Counted from the first letter of the stretch, positions 27,796 through 42,094 are shown. The stretch is DNA of 64,000 nt from Gnetum montanum (GCA_015680685.1 MNCI01001065.1:721691-785690); one strand, 5' to 3'. Notes: generated from the letters alone by a model not told the origin. Made by a program: numbers and translations.

Positions 27796-29050
27796 TTCAA
27801 AAATTTAAAAAATATGTTAGTCTAATCACAATGTACATAATCACAATATATATTCATTAAACACTTCTCCCCCTTTTTGGACATGAACAAAAAGGCAATG
27901 AAGGAGGTATATTGAAAATAAGGAAAAGGGGTTATGAAAGATATAGCATTTTAAAAATAGAACCATGCTCATATAAAGAAACACTCTTAAAAGGACCTTA
28001 TGCAAATGAATTTATTCAAGAATCTATAATATAAATGTGCATAAAAAATAGACATTTTGTAAGAGAACCAATTGAAAAGTACACATCTCATTCATTTCAT
28101 AGGGTTGATAAAGTTGTTTTTATTAAGGATAGCCCTTCATTAGATCACACCTAGATGCATAACTGATCTAGGATTTCCAATGGATATCCTAGAGTAAGAA
28201 ACCTATCTCTAAACCAAGGAGCCATATGAGAAATCAATTAATTAGATAGCCACTCCAGATGAAACTATGCAGATTACAATATGGAGGTTTACATAAGACT
28301 ATACAAGTTTACAAAAACCATACATATCCATATAATTATAAAGGTAATTATATTGTGCACAAACATTCACAAACTCGAACAATATGTCAATACCAAATAA
28401 CTCCACTTGCAAGTGCTTATTGATGGAGATGACACTTCATATATGCACAAAGTTAAACAAGAGATTCTTTCTTAATATTCCAAAGTAAATAAGATTTAAG
28501 ATCTTTATGATAAGCAAGTAGCAAGTAAAAGCATGGATATTAAGCAACACATTTTATCTTGATAAATGTATTAAAAGAGAAACCACAAAAAATACCTATA
28601 TATATATATATATATATATACCTTGTGTCTTACCAAAAGAAATTTGGAACACCATTTCTAGTACCAATGAGAGTACTTGAGATTCTTAAAGATGAATGCC
28701 TTTCCACATATATTTGCAATAGGGATCATAGGTATAGATGACAAGGCTTTCATTTTTTGATGAGAGAGAGTTGAAATGAAGTTTTGCTAATTGATTGCCT
28801 TTCTGTAAAAGACTCAAAGGACTCCCCCTATACTAGTGACCTCTTGGATGCTGATCAATGATTTGATACAAGCTCCTCCTACATATGTGAAAATTCTAAA
28901 GTTGACATATGATTTAAGTCAATCTTTTCTCATCAAAGTACCACCCTTGCAAATCAATGTTAAGATTGAGTGTGGAGACTAGAGTCTCCTATTAATAACA
29001 CTGATGGTTCCCCTAAAACGTTTCTTCAAAAGATTCATGATTTTCATCAA
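27796..29050 (-). other. Non-coding interior of the copia-like element
   Basis: No retroviral domains can be found in either strand. A TA dinucleotide run lies at about 28598-28620. The rest is unique-looking AT-rich sequence. Confidence 0.5.
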
Positions 29051-29788
29051 AGAACCAATTTTAAAAAATTGAAAGGTACCACACCTTGTACAAGCTTTAA
29101 GCCCCACTTCAAAATGCTTTGACACCACAAATCCACTCAACCCTGCAAGGTCCAACAAGCTTAGAATGTGGTTTCTAGGATCCCACAATCTTTACAACTT
29201 GAGCTCCACTCTGGAGTGTTATGGTGCTACACCAACACTCAATCTTGCAAGGTCTCGATAAGCTTAAGGATGATGACTTCCCACAAGAAGCACATCCACC
29301 CCATAAGGCAACAAAAGAGAATAACAATTACAAGAAAAGAATGCAACTAAGTTTGCTGATCCTTGTACTTTGTGGTACAACTCACTTTGATTAGTTATAA
29401 TTGAACAAATGATAGTACAATGAGGAACAATAACAAGAGAATGATGTATACAATGATTGCTTGAAAATGATACTTGATAGTACACAATGCTTGCACATTT
29501 CCCATTGGAATGAGATCTTCTTATAGACAATATGTTTCCAAAATCATCTCAGAATTTGTACAATGGCTATCTAACAGTCACTAGAGATATCTTATTTGAG
29601 ACTGAGACATGTTTTTGCATCAGACCTTCATTTGGGAGAGATTTCTTCATCATAGGAAAGATGTCTTTGTGGACAAATCTTCATAAAGACATATTTTTCA
29701 CCAAGAAGATGTCTATTGTTTCTCAAAGATGTCTTCTTCTAAGTAGCCTTCAATTCGGTTAAGATGTCTTCAAAATCAGGGAGATGTT
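29051..29788 (-). repeat. 5' LTR of the copia-like element, left part
   Basis: This parallels 26640-27370: the ACAACTTGAGCTCCACTC block, the ACTTTG-GTACAACTCACTTTGA block and the AGATGTCT array are shared in order. It stops at 29788, where AthA begins, and resumes at 49630. Confidence 0.75.
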
Positions 29789-30656
29789 TGATGAGCAGCA
29801 AGGTACCCCTACACCCAACCATATGACTCATAGGTGTTCATGTGCGATTTGGTCAAATTCTGCAAACTTTAATTACCAAGTATGCTAGAGCTAGATAGTG
29901 AGTTCATGTTGTTCATTCGGTGTCTCCCTAGTCTCACTTGTGAAATGCAAATGTATGGTTTAGTGCGACTAAGGCATAAGATTTTTATTATTTTGTGTTT
30001 TATCAATTGATCATCTAAAACAAGAATAAAAGTGAGAGTAATAAAGTGCTAAGTAAACTATGATCTAATCTAGCCTAACACAAGTAATGGTTCTCACTTC
30101 TCAGACACATCCTGAACTTTGTGTAAACACTACTGGGTCATCAAACACTAACTGTTTCTAAGCTACCAAGTGTAACATGTATGTTCAAAGGGGTCATGCT
30201 TGTGTATTTTAATGAGTTTCATAATTAATCAAGATTAATTACTGCATGAATAACATTAATGTAAATTGAATGAAATTACAATAAATATAAATGCATAAGA
30301 AAGAAATTCTCAAGTGCTACAAGGTGAATCAAGAGCTCATCTTTATTACCAACACAATGGTGTGTTTAGGTACATCAATGCTTGGATAAAGATCTGATCA
30401 CATTTAGACCTCCTACTACGGGCACTTGGAAAATATTCTAACTCTCAAATGAACAAATTGCAAAATTTTCGCTACTTGACTACCAAAAAATACTCTCAAT
30501 CATTTGCCAAAGGGCTATATTTATAGACTTGGGAATAACCCTACAATATTAAATGCACGATATCACATCTTGAGCCATGATATTGCATACTCGATATCAT
30601 GTACCCAATATCGCAACCACTTTGATATTGGAGCGTATGAAAAACATGATTCATCA
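29789..30656 (-). repeat. 3' LTR of AthA
   Basis: It runs from TGATGAGCAGCAAGG to CATGATTCATCA on the plus strand. On the minus strand it carries GATATC motifs (about 30555-30640), a TATA box (plus TATTTATAGACTTGGG, about 30518) and the AATAAAGATCT block. Confidence 0.9.
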
Positions 30657-30670
30657 TACCCCCATGACTG
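30657..30670 (-). promoter_or_regulatory. Polypurine tract of AthA
   Basis: The minus strand reads CAGTCATGGGGGTA followed directly by the LTR start TGATGAATC. The same tract adjoins the 3' LTRs of AthB (38841) and AthD (59607). Confidence 0.8.
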
Positions 30671-32743
30671 AATGAAAACTCATCCTCGAGTACAGAAGAA
30701 GAGAAACAAGTCCTTTACAAAATATATTAGGAGGTGTGGACTATTTGATTGACATGTAGAGTGACACAGAGAAAATAGATAAATACAGAAGTGCCCGAGC
30801 ATACAACATTACAAGTGTGTATAAAATTAGGTGTTCTTGATAATAGGAAAGAACACCTTCAGATACAATGGACATCCAACTCCTCTTGGCAACAGAAGAA
30901 TGAGGGAGAGGAAAAAAAGATCCAACGATCATGGACAATCTCCTGTGAGTGATATTGTTGCATTCTCCTTGGTGAAGACATTCTCACTTCCAGTCCATGC
31001 TCCCCATTGCAATCACAACAAAATCAAGGATTACTATATCAATTGTAATATATAGCAGCTGAATACCATGTCTCGTTAGTGATTTTATCTAGCTAAGTTG
31101 TGATTGTGATAGATTGGTTACTTGATAATGTTATGGGAAGACTGAAGAATGGGTTAAGTAAGAGAAGTAGTCCATAAAATTTAGAAAAAATCTTAACACA
31201 AGGAATACTAGAAAGAGGGTATAGAAATTTACAATAAAAAAAAGAAGGAATTCACTAAAAATAGTTGTGAAGATGTGTATAATTGGATGGCATGGATGGG
31301 GTAAATAAAAAGAATTCGATTGTAATAATGTCTAAGGGTAAAGAACTTAACTTAACCAAACTAAAAGATATGCAAGTGGGTCCTTCCCAAAGTAGGCATA
31401 GGCATTTTATGCCCTTGCATAAATTCAAACCAAGGAGTCCATGGGCACCATGGATGATTAATGCTTATGGAAAGTTAAGTACAAAAACCTAGAAGTAACT
31501 GACTGAGAAACCTGACACATTAAACCATAACATTGAATTAAAACATGAAATTAACAGTGAGGTGAGGCATGAAAATCATAGATGGATGAGAGAGAGAATG
31601 GAATGGAGTTCCTAATTATGGTCACTTGAAGTCCCTTGTGGAGTTTGTGATTAAATGACTCAGTAGGATCCATCCTCAGTCTAAACCAAAACAAACCACT
31701 TTCAGTGACTTTGCATCGACACTTGAAGACTAGTCCATCCCCTGAGACACAAGAATGCTTTCACAAAACAACCATCATTCTAAATTGGAGAGAAAGTAGG
31801 AAGTAAGAAAGGGCCTTAGCTGGAGGAGATAAGACAATTCCCATAACTAGTGCTTATAGCCCTTTTATTTTGTCTAAGGGGTGTGCTTTGAATTTCCATA
31901 TATATATATTGAATGGGAACCACAACATGAAATGACTCATGCATTTTCGCATTTATTTTATCCAAGGGATGTGATTTGAATCCTCATCTCTCTCTTTTTT
32001 GATGATGACCACACCATGCAAGGACTTATTTAAATTCTTGTTGTAAAATGACACAAAATGGTGAGAATCTCACGAGAACACTCCCGCACACAGGAAAATA
32101 GAAAAGTGTGAAGCATACTGCATTCCTTTGAAGCCACACCCTATCCAAACCTTTGATTCCTTCCCAATTTTAGAAACTACACAAGTCACCAATTTATTAA
32201 GGTTGCATTATTGAAAAAGGGACTATATGTTTCTAAAATAAGGAAAACCATAGAGTATGCGGATGGGTGGATGATGTGGAATCACTGCCTGTTACATGAA
32301 AGAAACCATGTCCTAGTCATTAGTAACAACATTCAAAATTATAAACCAAACATCAACAATCAAATTACAAATGAAACATCCACCATCAAGTAGCACATTA
32401 CCATTGTATTTGATACCTTATTAGCAAAAAGAGTAGAGAATCACACCAACACAAGAGAATATAAAAGAAAGTAAAAGAGTTTTTAAGAAATATTAAATAT
32501 ACTAATGATGCTGTAAAACAAAAACTTAGAAAAGATCAATAACCTGAAAAACAAAAAGTTGCAAAACAAAATATATATATATATAAAAGTTAAAACACTA
32601 AGGAGCCATGTAAAGTGTTAGTATGGGTGGCCATATCCCCCACAACTAAGTTGGAAGGGGGAGATCTGAAAGATTGAGCATGGTTGTCCATCTATCAAGG
32701 TGTTTATTGAGTTGGTTGGCTTGGGCTCATGGAAAGGTATCAC
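30671..32743 (-). other. 3' non-coding region of AthA
   Basis: This stretch lies between integrase and the polypurine tract. It is collinear with 38851-40690 in AthB and holds no sustained ORF on either strand. The block GCAAGTGGGTCCTTCCCAAAG at about 31372 recurs in AthB and AthD. Confidence 0.65.
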
Positions 32744-33830
32744 TTATTGGATGTTGACTAATTGTTTCTTATCTGGGTTGTCAAGTTTATAGATAATCAT
32801 GTCCCTAGATGGAAAAGTCTCATAAATAATGTAAGGCCCTTCCCACAATGTTTGAAATTTGATTTGTTGGGATACATGTGCAAGATTCCAGTAGAGAACC
32901 TTGTCTCTTGGTTGAAACTTGACTTTTCTTATTTTGAGGTCATGGCATTTCTTATTGAATTCCTTATGTGTTTCATTGGATGATAGGACCATTAACCAAT
33001 TTTCATCTAGCAAGTTGAGGTTCATTAATCATTCTTTCTGTGCTAGAGTTAGATTCAAGTCAAGGTCACAAGCTGTAGAGAGAGTATGGAGCTCAAATTG
33101 GATGGGTAGTGTTGGTAGCTTTTTGTACATGAGCTCATAGGGAGAATAACCTATGGGAAGCTTCCATGTGAAGCAATAGGCCAAAAGGGCATCATTTAAT
33201 TTGGTGCTCTTGTCCCTTCAGTATTTGCTAATGGTGCACGTTAGAATTTTTGTAATCTCCTGACTAGTGACCTCAGCTTGACCATTGGCTTGAGGGTGAT
33301 GAGGTGTTATGAGTTTGTGCTCAACACCCAAGCATTGCATAAGTTTTCAGAAAGTGACACCTATAAAATGAGTTTCATTATCAAAAATTAATGCATAAGG
33401 CATACCAAACCTATTTATGATATTTTGTTGTATAAACCGAGTAGCAGTAGTGGATGTACAGTTAGTGATGGCTGCTACTTCTGCCCACTTAGTGCAATAG
33501 TCAACTATGACTATGATGTATGCCTTTCCATTTGACAAAGGTGCAATGGGACCCATAAAGTTAATCCTGCAAATATCAAATGCCTCAAGAGGTTGAATCC
33601 ATTGCTATGGCCCTTCCACTCGAGCTGTCATTCCACCATCTGTCTGAAAATGATCACAAGCATAGATAAATTAGTGTGCATCCTTAAGGATTTTTGGCCA
33701 ATAATATCCTGCCATGAGGATTTTTATGGTCATGCATCTCCTAGCATAATGGCCCCCACAAGGGCCTTCATGAGCATCCTGGAGAATGCGTAGTTGATCT
33801 ATGTCAGGGACACACTAGCATACCAGGCCA
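32744..33830 (-). pseudogene. Integrase of AthA
   Basis: Reading on the minus strand: an H2C2-like zinc region (GHYARRCMTIKILMAGYYWP, about 33690-33750), the catalytic core (GPIAPLSNGKAYIIVIVDYC with the first Asp and ALIFDNETHF with the second, 33347-33556) and the C-terminal region ending PDKKQLVNIQ at 32744. The zinc region has lost its last cysteine (CDHFQ). Stops divide the frame. Integrase inserts the cDNA into the chromosome. Confidence 0.8.
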
Positions 33831-34089
33831 TCAAGATAGACTTTGTAAAGATTCCTATTAATTTTCATGAAATGCTTGACCTAGTGAAGAAATTGTTATT
33901 TCTTTCTAGTGTCCAACCCTTGTGGCAATTCATGCTTAAGAAAATAGATGAGGATGGTGTCATACCATTTCAGTTTATCAAGCATTTGTGCATTAATAGC
34001 TCCTGCAAGGAGAGATTTATTAGGGAACTAATTAGATAAGGGGCTCTCTTTCTCCTTGTTGTCCCATCTGAGTCGTGATAAGTGATCAA

Positions 34090-35320
34090 CAACCACATTT
34101 TCCACACCTTTTGGATCTACTATCATGAATTGAACTCTTACAAAATCATGAGCCACCATATGACACAGGGGCTCACCATTGGTTTATTCATCAAAAACTA
34201 TATGGTTCTATGATCTATGTGCACATACACTTTATAACCAAGAACATAGTGCCTAAACTTCTCTAATGTGAACACCACTGCCATGAATTCCTTTTCCATG
34301 GTAGTGTAGTTCAACTGTGCACCTACAATACTTTGGCTTGTGTAGTGAATGTTTTTGATCATCCATTTGTGTAAGCACTACCCATAAAGCATAATTTAAT
34401 GCACCAGTCATCACATGAAATGGTTTGGACTAATCAGGTACTTGTAGAAATGGGGTTTCAACAAGCTTCTACTTTAGTTGCTAAAATGTTGTCTCACATG
34501 CATGGGTCTAGATGAATGATGCATCTTTCATTATTAATTCCACCAACGACTTAGTAATTACGGTGAAATTATCAATGAAACACCAGTAGTAGCTTGTATG
34601 ACCAAGGAATGATTGCACTTCTTTAACTATTTTGAGTTAACAGGTTATTCCTTGGATGATCCTTTTTTTTTTCAGGGTTCACCTTGATTCATGCTTTTGA
34701 GATACGATGTCCTAAGACTGTGCCTTCCTAGACCATAAGATGGCTCTTTTGCCAATTGAGCCGGAGGTTTGTTTTGACACATCTTCTCAATATCTACTCA
34801 AAATGGTCTAGGGCTTGCTTGAATGTAGCTCCATAGGTAGAAAAGTCATCCATGAAGACTTCTACCCCACCACCAATTTATTGTTGGAAAATGCTAAGGA
34901 CTATCGTTGAAATGTGTCTAGGGCATTACATAGAACGAATGACATTTGATGATAAGCAAAGGTCCCTTAAGGACTTTTGAATGTCATCTTCACCTAGTCC
35001 TCTGGTGTAATCTAGATCTAGTTATAGCCACTATAACCATCTAGAAAGCTATAATAGCTATGCCCAGAAATGGTGTCCAACACTTGGTTGACAAAAGGCA
35101 ATGAAAAATGATCTTTGAAAGTTGCCATATTAAGCAGCCAGAAGTCGATGCATACCAGCCATTTGCCTTCTTTCTTGGGCATGATCATGAGTGAATTGAC
35201 CCACTCACTATTTGCGATAGTATAGATGAATCCCACCTTGAAAAGCTGTTTAATCTCCTCTTTGACAATCTTCTTTAATTTGAGTTCAAATGTTGCTGTG
35301 GATATCATTTTGGCTTAATA
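34090..35320 (-). pseudogene. Reverse transcriptase and RNase H of AthA
   Basis: The RT N-terminal half is clear at 35018-35308 (IMPKKEGKWLVCIDFWLLN, LPFVNQVLDTISGHSYYSFL, DGYSGYN). The catalytic block reads VFMDDFSTYGATFKQALDHF near 34840. RNase H is at about 34180-34340 (LNYTTMEKEFMAVVFTLEKF, then YKVYVHIDHRTI). Frame breaks separate these parts. Together they convert element RNA to DNA. Confidence 0.85.
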
Positions 35321-35810
35321 ATAAGGTTAGTGTATATTCGATGTTGGCATATTCTTGGATCTATACCAATGAGCTTGGAATATGACTAGGCAAAGGCTGT
35401 TGACCATTTCTCCACAACCTTCATCAACATTTTCTTTTGTTCTGCAGCAAGCTTGGCATTAATAATGATTGGCCTTCCATTTTTCAAGAATACATACTTC
35501 ATTCCAGCTGGTAGTGTCTTTAGTTTAAGGGGTTCTTATTTAAAATTTTTAGGAATCTCCAACTCTTCCCAATTGACATTATCATTTACTCTTTAGGAGA
35601 GCCAGTGATGAACTTGCTCAAGTTCATCCATACTTACAACATATTCATACATTAGGCCCTCAATAGGTTCCATGGATAATGTACTACTACTAGAATCAGC
35701 TGTTAGCCACAGGGGCCTTCTTGTTATATGGCTACTGTGTACAGACATCTTTGGATTTTAGCTTTTGATGCACACTACTTACATGTAGAGATAGATGTTC
35801 ACTTCACTAA

Positions 35811-36215
35811 TCATAACTTCTGCACATAATGAAACCCTAAATCACTGTACGTGATACATGGAACCCTCTTCTTCTCGATCTTTCCAAATTCATTTTCTTT
35901 AGATATCTCCAAGGAAAGATCTCTAATGCCCATTTTGGCATCAATGGTGCTTAACCATGTCCTTCCCATAATAATTGGAAAGTCCCCCTTGCAATTCTCC
36001 ACCTTGATTACTAGGAAGTCAGTAGGATATGAGCATCCATAAATATTGGTTACGATGTCCTCTACTAGCCCCAATGGAATAGTGATGGACTGGTCTACTA
36101 GTTCCAACTAGATTTTACTCTTCTTTAAAGGAGGAAGGTTTCACATTGTGTACATCTCATGTGAGATCAGATTAACACTGAAACCAGAGTCAAGAAGAGA
36201 TTTACAAGGCTCATT
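35811..36215 (-). pseudogene. Aspartic protease of AthA
   Basis: The minus strand shows SLLDSGFSVNLIS (D-S-G active site, about 36180-36210), then LVDQSITIPLGLVEDIVTNI and GDFPIIMGRTWLSTIDAKMG. One TAG near 36108 interrupts the frame. The active site and flap region are otherwise well kept. Confidence 0.75.
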
Positions 36216-37985
36216 CCTAGCAATTTGCAAATATACTAGGGGACTCTAGGGATTAGCTAACTTCCTAGGTAGGTTATGACCTTGAATCCAATTAGATATA
36301 ACATGGGTCAACATTATAGTATGGATTCAAGAGGAATTTTGGTTTGAAGGGGACTCAGATAAAGGTAAGACAGAGAAAGGTGGAGGAGTAGGGTTACCAA
36401 CCACTGATGTGTCTAAGGGCTTTGGTGGACTACAAGGTTGGAAGAAGGGTCTTTTGTTTGATCGTGGTTCCAACCCACCTAGTTGGTTAATCAGTTGCAG
36501 ATTAGCTACCCTCGTAGCATTTTCTTGTTGTAGTTGGATAGGTAATTCATGTTGCATGGATGGAGTAGGTGGTATCTGTGTAGGAGATGGAGGAGTATGT
36601 GTAGGTGGCATCCCTCCTTGGATATGGTGGTTGGTATACTTTAGGAGGGTAGTGGTGAGGTTGGTAAGTGACAACATGACTAGAGGAGTCCCATGGAGAT
36701 GACGGTTGCTAAACATAGTAATCATAGGGATTTGGTTGCTAGTAAGGGTACTGCTATCTTGGAGGTGCCAATGTCCATGATTATGGTTGTTTCCATTGCT
36801 GGTACAATTGGTAGGGTTGCAATGGAGTTTCACTTGGATAGTACTACTATGGTTGGTGAAACTATTGAGAATTTCCTTGTGGATAAGGCAATCTTTTGGG
36901 TGTTTGCCTTTGTGAAAAGTGTGGATGTAAGGCATACATCCTAGATTCCTGCAAGTGTGACACAATTGGGCAACATCCCTTAGGATGTTCATACTATTAG
37001 CCATCACACCCGCCATCATCATCTGAGTTACTATGTGCAACCATCTCTATCACAGCCATTTGGACCTTACCCTTCGATATAGCACATTCAACTTCCTTAT
37101 GTCTTTGACGCTCATACTCACCACTTTGCTCCTTGGACTCTTTAGTAATTTTTAAGACTGCTTAAAACTTGTTATCCATAGAGTCCCATAATTGGTCAAC
37201 CTCAGCCGTGATTTCAATTTGCAACTTTTGGAGTGCTAAGGTTTTCTGGTTAACCACCTCATCTCTGGTTAACTCATCGTCATTGTCACAAAATTAAACC
37301 CCCCTTTTGTGGATAGAAGGATCCTTATTGTATTCCTTTGTACTTTCTCACTTTCTCAATTCTCCCTCCTACTTGGCTACCTACTTAATTAACTTTTGGA
37401 TCCGATGGGAACTTAACTCTATCAATCTCCCTTGGGTATAGATGCCAAGGATTTTTCTTGTTTCAAACCACAATCCATCTATGATATGGCAAAGTTGATC
37501 AAGCTAAGAGTATCCATGGCTAGGACATCTATGCAATAGCTAGTAGTATCAACCAATAGTGGAATCCAAGGGCTCATGGTTTCCTTGTTTCCACCCTTGG
37601 ATCTGCTTCCTTAGATTAAACACTTGGGAGTGCATTTGATATTTGTCATTGAACAATTCAAACATTGTACTCCACTGCTTGATTGATTCTAGCTCCAAGG
37701 ATTAGTACCAATTTTTTATTTCCTTAATGAGTGTCCTTGGAAATAATTTCAACTTTAGCTATTTATTTTCACTGTTCTTCAAGGCACATGCATCCTGAAA
37801 GGCTTGTAGATGATTTTGTGGATCAACATTGTAACCTCCCTCAAATCGAGGGATGTTGTTCATGTCCAGCCTCGTTATTCTACTATCATTTACATGCCTT
37901 GTTAGAATCCTCATAGCCTCTACAATGTTTAACATGCTTTGAGTGGCAAGTAGAGGTTCATCAAGGCCATGGTGGTGGTGCCTAT
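36216..37985 (-). pseudogene. Gag of AthA, C-terminal part
   Basis: From 37985 leftward the minus strand reads IPRFEGGYNVDPQNHLQAF (capsid start), then the Cys/His region near 36950, then a Pro/His/Gln-rich tail up to the protease. Stops and frameshifts are frequent. The N-terminal part continues beyond the AthB insertion at 47794-48591. Confidence 0.7.
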
Positions 37986-38840
37986 TGATGAGCGGCAAGG
38001 TACCCCTACACCCAACTATACAAAGCACAAGTTTTCACATGCAATTCGGTTGAATTTTGTAGACTATAGTTACTAAGTACACTAGAGCTAAACAGTGTGT
38101 TCGTGTTATTTATTTTTTGTCTTCCCAGTCCCACTTGTGGAATGAAATTGTATGGTTAAGTGTGACTAAGGCATAAGATTTTTATTATTTTGTGTTTTTT
38201 TGGAATTACTCACCTGGAACAAGAATAAAAGTAAGAGTGATTAACTACTAAGTAAACTATAGTCTAATCTAGCCTAACACAAGTAACTATTCCCACTTCT
38301 TGAACACATCTTGAACTTTGTGCGAACAATGCTGGGCTATCAAATGCTAATCATTTCTAAGCTACCAAGGGTCACATGTATGCTTGAAGGGATTGTGCTT
38401 GTGTATCTTAATAATTTTTTTAATTAATTAAAATTAATTATTTCATAAATAACATTAATGTAATTGCATGAAATAAAAATATGTAAATGCATAAGAAAGA
38501 AAATCTCAAGTGCTACAAGGAATGGGTCAAATAGCTTGTCTTTATTGCCAACACAATGGTGTGCTTAGGTACATCAATTCTTGAATAAAGATCTATTCAC
38601 ACTTAGACCTCCTGCTGCAAGCACTTGGAAAATATTATAACTTTTAAATGGACAAATTGCAAGAGTTTCACTACTGACTACTAAAAACTTACTCCCAACT
38701 ATGCACCTGGGCACTATATTTATAGACTTGGGAGTAACCTTGCAATATTGAATGTACGATATCACGTCATGGGCCACGATATCGTGTACTCGATATTGTG
38801 AACACCATGATATTGGAGTGATGAAAAACATGATTTATCA
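37986..38840 (-). repeat. 3' LTR of AthB
   Basis: It runs from TGATGAGCGGCAAGG to CATGATTTATCA on the plus strand, followed by the polypurine tract complement TACCCCCATG. GATATC motifs lie at about 38757-38815. Confidence 0.9.
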
Positions 38841-38850
38841 TACCCCCATG

Positions 38851-40690
38851 AATGAATGAAAACTTGTCCTCAAGTACAAGATGAGGAACAAGTCCCTTAC
38901 AAAATATAATAGGGGGCATGGACTNNNNNNNNNNNNNNNNNNNNNNNNNNNNNNNNNNNNNNNNNNNNNNNNNNNNNNNNNNNNNNNNNNNNNNNNNNNN
39001 NNNNNNNNNNNNNNNNNNNNNNNNNNNNNNNNNNNNNNNNNNNNNNNNNNNNNNNNNNNNNNNNNNNNNNNNNNNNNNNNNNNNNNNNNNNNNNNNNNNN
39101 NNNNNNNNNNNNNNTCCATGAAATTCAAAAAAAGCTTAACACAAGGAATATTGGAAAGAGGGTATNGTTCATTACAAATAGTTGTAAAGGTGCATACAAT
39201 TGGATGACATGGATGGGGTAAATAAAAAGAATTTGATTGTAACAATGTCTAAGGTAAAGAACTTGACTGAACTAAACCAAAAGATATGCAAGTGGATCCT
39301 CCCCATAGTAGGCACAGGCCTTTTATGCCCTTTCATAACTTCAAAATAAGGAGTTCATGGGAACCATGGATGATTAATGGTTATGAAAAGTTAAGTACAA
39401 AAACCCAAAAGTAACTGACTAAGAAACCTGACACATCAAACCAAAACATTGAATCAAAACATGAAATTGGCAGTGAGGTGAGACATGGAAAGCATAGATG
39501 GATGACAAAGAAAGTGGAATGGAGTTACTAATTATGGTCACATACAATCCTTTGTGGAATTTGTGATTAATTAACTTGGTAGGATCCTTCCTCAATCTAG
39601 ATCAAAACCAACCACTTTCAATGACTTTGCATTGACATTTTAAAGCAAGTCTATCCCTTGAGACATAAGAATGCTCCCACAAAAAAAATCATCATTCCAA
39701 ATTGGAGTGAAGATAGGAAGTGAGAAAGGGCCTTAGTTAGAGGAGACAAGACAAGTCTTATAACCAGTGCTTGTAGCCCTTTTATTTGGTCTAAGGAGTG
39801 TGCTTTGAATTCCCATGTTTTTTTTGAATGGGAACCACATCATGTAAAGACCCATGCATTTTTCACATTTATTTTGTCCAAGGGTGTGCTTTGAATCCTC
39901 ATTTTTTTTATTTTTATGATGAGGACCACATCATGCAAGGATTTACTTGACTTCCTATTGTGAAATAACGTGGAATGGTGAGAAGCTTATGAGAATACTT
40001 CTACACATAGGAAAATAGAAAATATAAAGAATACTACATTCCTTTAAAGACACACCTTGTCCAAACCTTTGATTCCTTCCTAATTCTAGAAACTACACAA
40101 GTCACCAATTTATTAAATTTATATTAATGAAGAAGAGACTACATGCTTCCAAAAACAAGGAAAACCATAGAGTATATGGATGGGTGGATGATGTGGACTC
40201 ACTGCCTGTTACATGAAAAGAAACCATGTCCCAATCATTAGTAATGAAATTCAAAGTCAAAAACCAGACATCAACAATCAAATTACAAATAAAGAAAACC
40301 ACCATCGAGTAGTGCATTACCATTGTACCTACCACCTTATTATCAAAAAAGCAGAGAAACATATCAAACACAAGCAAACATAACCATGAAAGAAAGTAAA
40401 AGAGTAGACAATAAATATTGAATATATTAACATTGATGTAAAACAAAAACTAAGAAAAGACCAATAACCTTAAAAATACAAATATGTAAAAAATAGATGT
40501 AAAGCAAAGAAGATGAAAAAAAAAAGTTTTAAAACAAAAAATGTGTAAAACAAAAAGATCAAAAACTGAGGAGCTGCCAAAGGTGTTAGTATGGGTGGCC
40601 ATCTCCCCGACGACTAAGTTGGAAGGGAGAGATCTGAAAGATTGAGGATGATTGTCCATCTTGTGAGGTGTTTATTGCATTGGTTGGCTT
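38851..40690 (-). other. 3' non-coding region of AthB, with an assembly gap
   Basis: This is collinear with the same region of AthA. It contains 190 N (38925-39114) and a single N at 39166. No sustained coding frame is seen. Confidence 0.65.
38925..39114. other. Assembly gap (190 N)
   Basis: The gap lies in the 3' non-coding region of AthB, just inside the 3' LTR. Confidence 1.
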
Positions 40691-41990
40691 GGGCTCATGG
40701 AAAGGTTTTATTTGTTGAATGTTGACTAGTTTTTTTTTCTAGGTTGTTACGTTTGTAGATGATTATGGCCCTAGATGGAAAATCTCATTAATAATGTAAG
40801 GTCATTCCCAAAATGTTTGGAATTTAGTTCATTGGGGTACATGTGTAGGATTCCAATAAAGAACCTTGTCTCCTGGTTGAAACTTTACTTTTCTTATTTT
40901 GAGGTTATGGAATTTCTTGTTGAATGCCTTATGCATCTTGTTAGATGACAAGACCATTAACTGATTTTCATCTAGAAAGTTGAGACTCATTAATTATTCT
41001 TTCTATGCTAGACTTAGATCTAGGTCAAGGTCATAGGCTGTGGAGAGTGTACAGAGCTCAAATTGGATGGGAAATGTTGGTAGTTTTTCATACACAAGTT
41101 CATAGGGAGAATAACCTATGGGAAGCTTTCATGTGGAGCGATAGGCCCAAAAGAAATCATTTAATTTAGTGCTCCAATCCCTTTGGTATTTGCTAATGGT
41201 ACATGTTAAAATTTTTGTAATCTCTTGATTAGTGACCTCAGCTTGGCCATTGGCTTGGGGGTGATATGGTGTTGTGAGTTTATATTCAAACCCCAAGCAT
41301 TGCATTAGCTTTTGGAAAGTGGCACTTGTAAAATGAGTTTCATTATCAAAAATTAATGCATGAGATACACCAAACCTATTTACAATGTTTTTTTGTACAA
41401 ACTGAGTAGTAGTGGTGGATGTATAGTCAATGAAGGCTGCGGCTTCTACCTACTTGGTACAATAGGTAACTGCAAATATTATATATGTCTTTTCATTTAA
41501 TAAAGGTGCGATGGGACCCATAAAGTTAATGCCCCAAATATGAAATGGTTCGAGAGGTTGTATCCATTATTGTGGTCCCTCCATTTGAGCTATCATTCCA
41601 CCATCCCTTTGGCAATGATCATAAGCACGGACGAATTGGTGTGCATCCTCGAAGATTGTTGGCCAATAATACCCTGCTATGAGGATTTTTATGGTTGTGC
41701 ATCTTCTAGCATAATGGCCCCTACATGGACCTTTGTGAGCATCCTGAAGAATGTGAAGTTAATCTGTATCAGGGACACACCAATGTACTAAGACATCGGG
41801 AAAAACCTTGTAAAGGTTTTCATTAATTTCCATGAAACATTTGACCTGGTGAAGAAACTATTATTTCTTTCTAGTGTCCGGCCCTTGTAGTTCTTGCTTG
41901 AGCAGATAAGTGAGGATGATGTTGTATCATTTTGGTTCATCAGGCATTTGTGCATTAATAGCACCTTCAAGGAGAGATTTGTCAGGGAAT
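40691..41990 (-). pseudogene. Integrase of AthB
   Basis: Reading on the minus strand: zinc region GHYARRCTTIKILIAGYYWP with DHCQRDGGM (about 41590-41720, cysteine retained), core GPIAPLLNEKTYII and ALIFDNETHF (about 41340-41530), and the C-terminal region at 40700-40960. A Trp codon of the core has become a stop (about 41457). It is otherwise the counterpart of the AthA integrase. Confidence 0.75.
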
Positions 41991-42094
41991 TAATTAGATA
42001 AAGAACTCTCTTTCTCCTTGTTGTTCCATCTTAGTCGCAATAAGTGATTTGCGACCACATCTTCAACACCTTTACGATATACCATTGTGAGATC

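Noticed and set aside
28598-28620. TA dinucleotide run as a functional element
   Set aside because: It is a simple microsatellite with no supporting context.
36327-37040. 237-codon minus ORF as a host gene
   Set aside because: It lies inside AthA gag; the His/Thr/Pro-rich sequence is a partly shifted reading of the gag tail.
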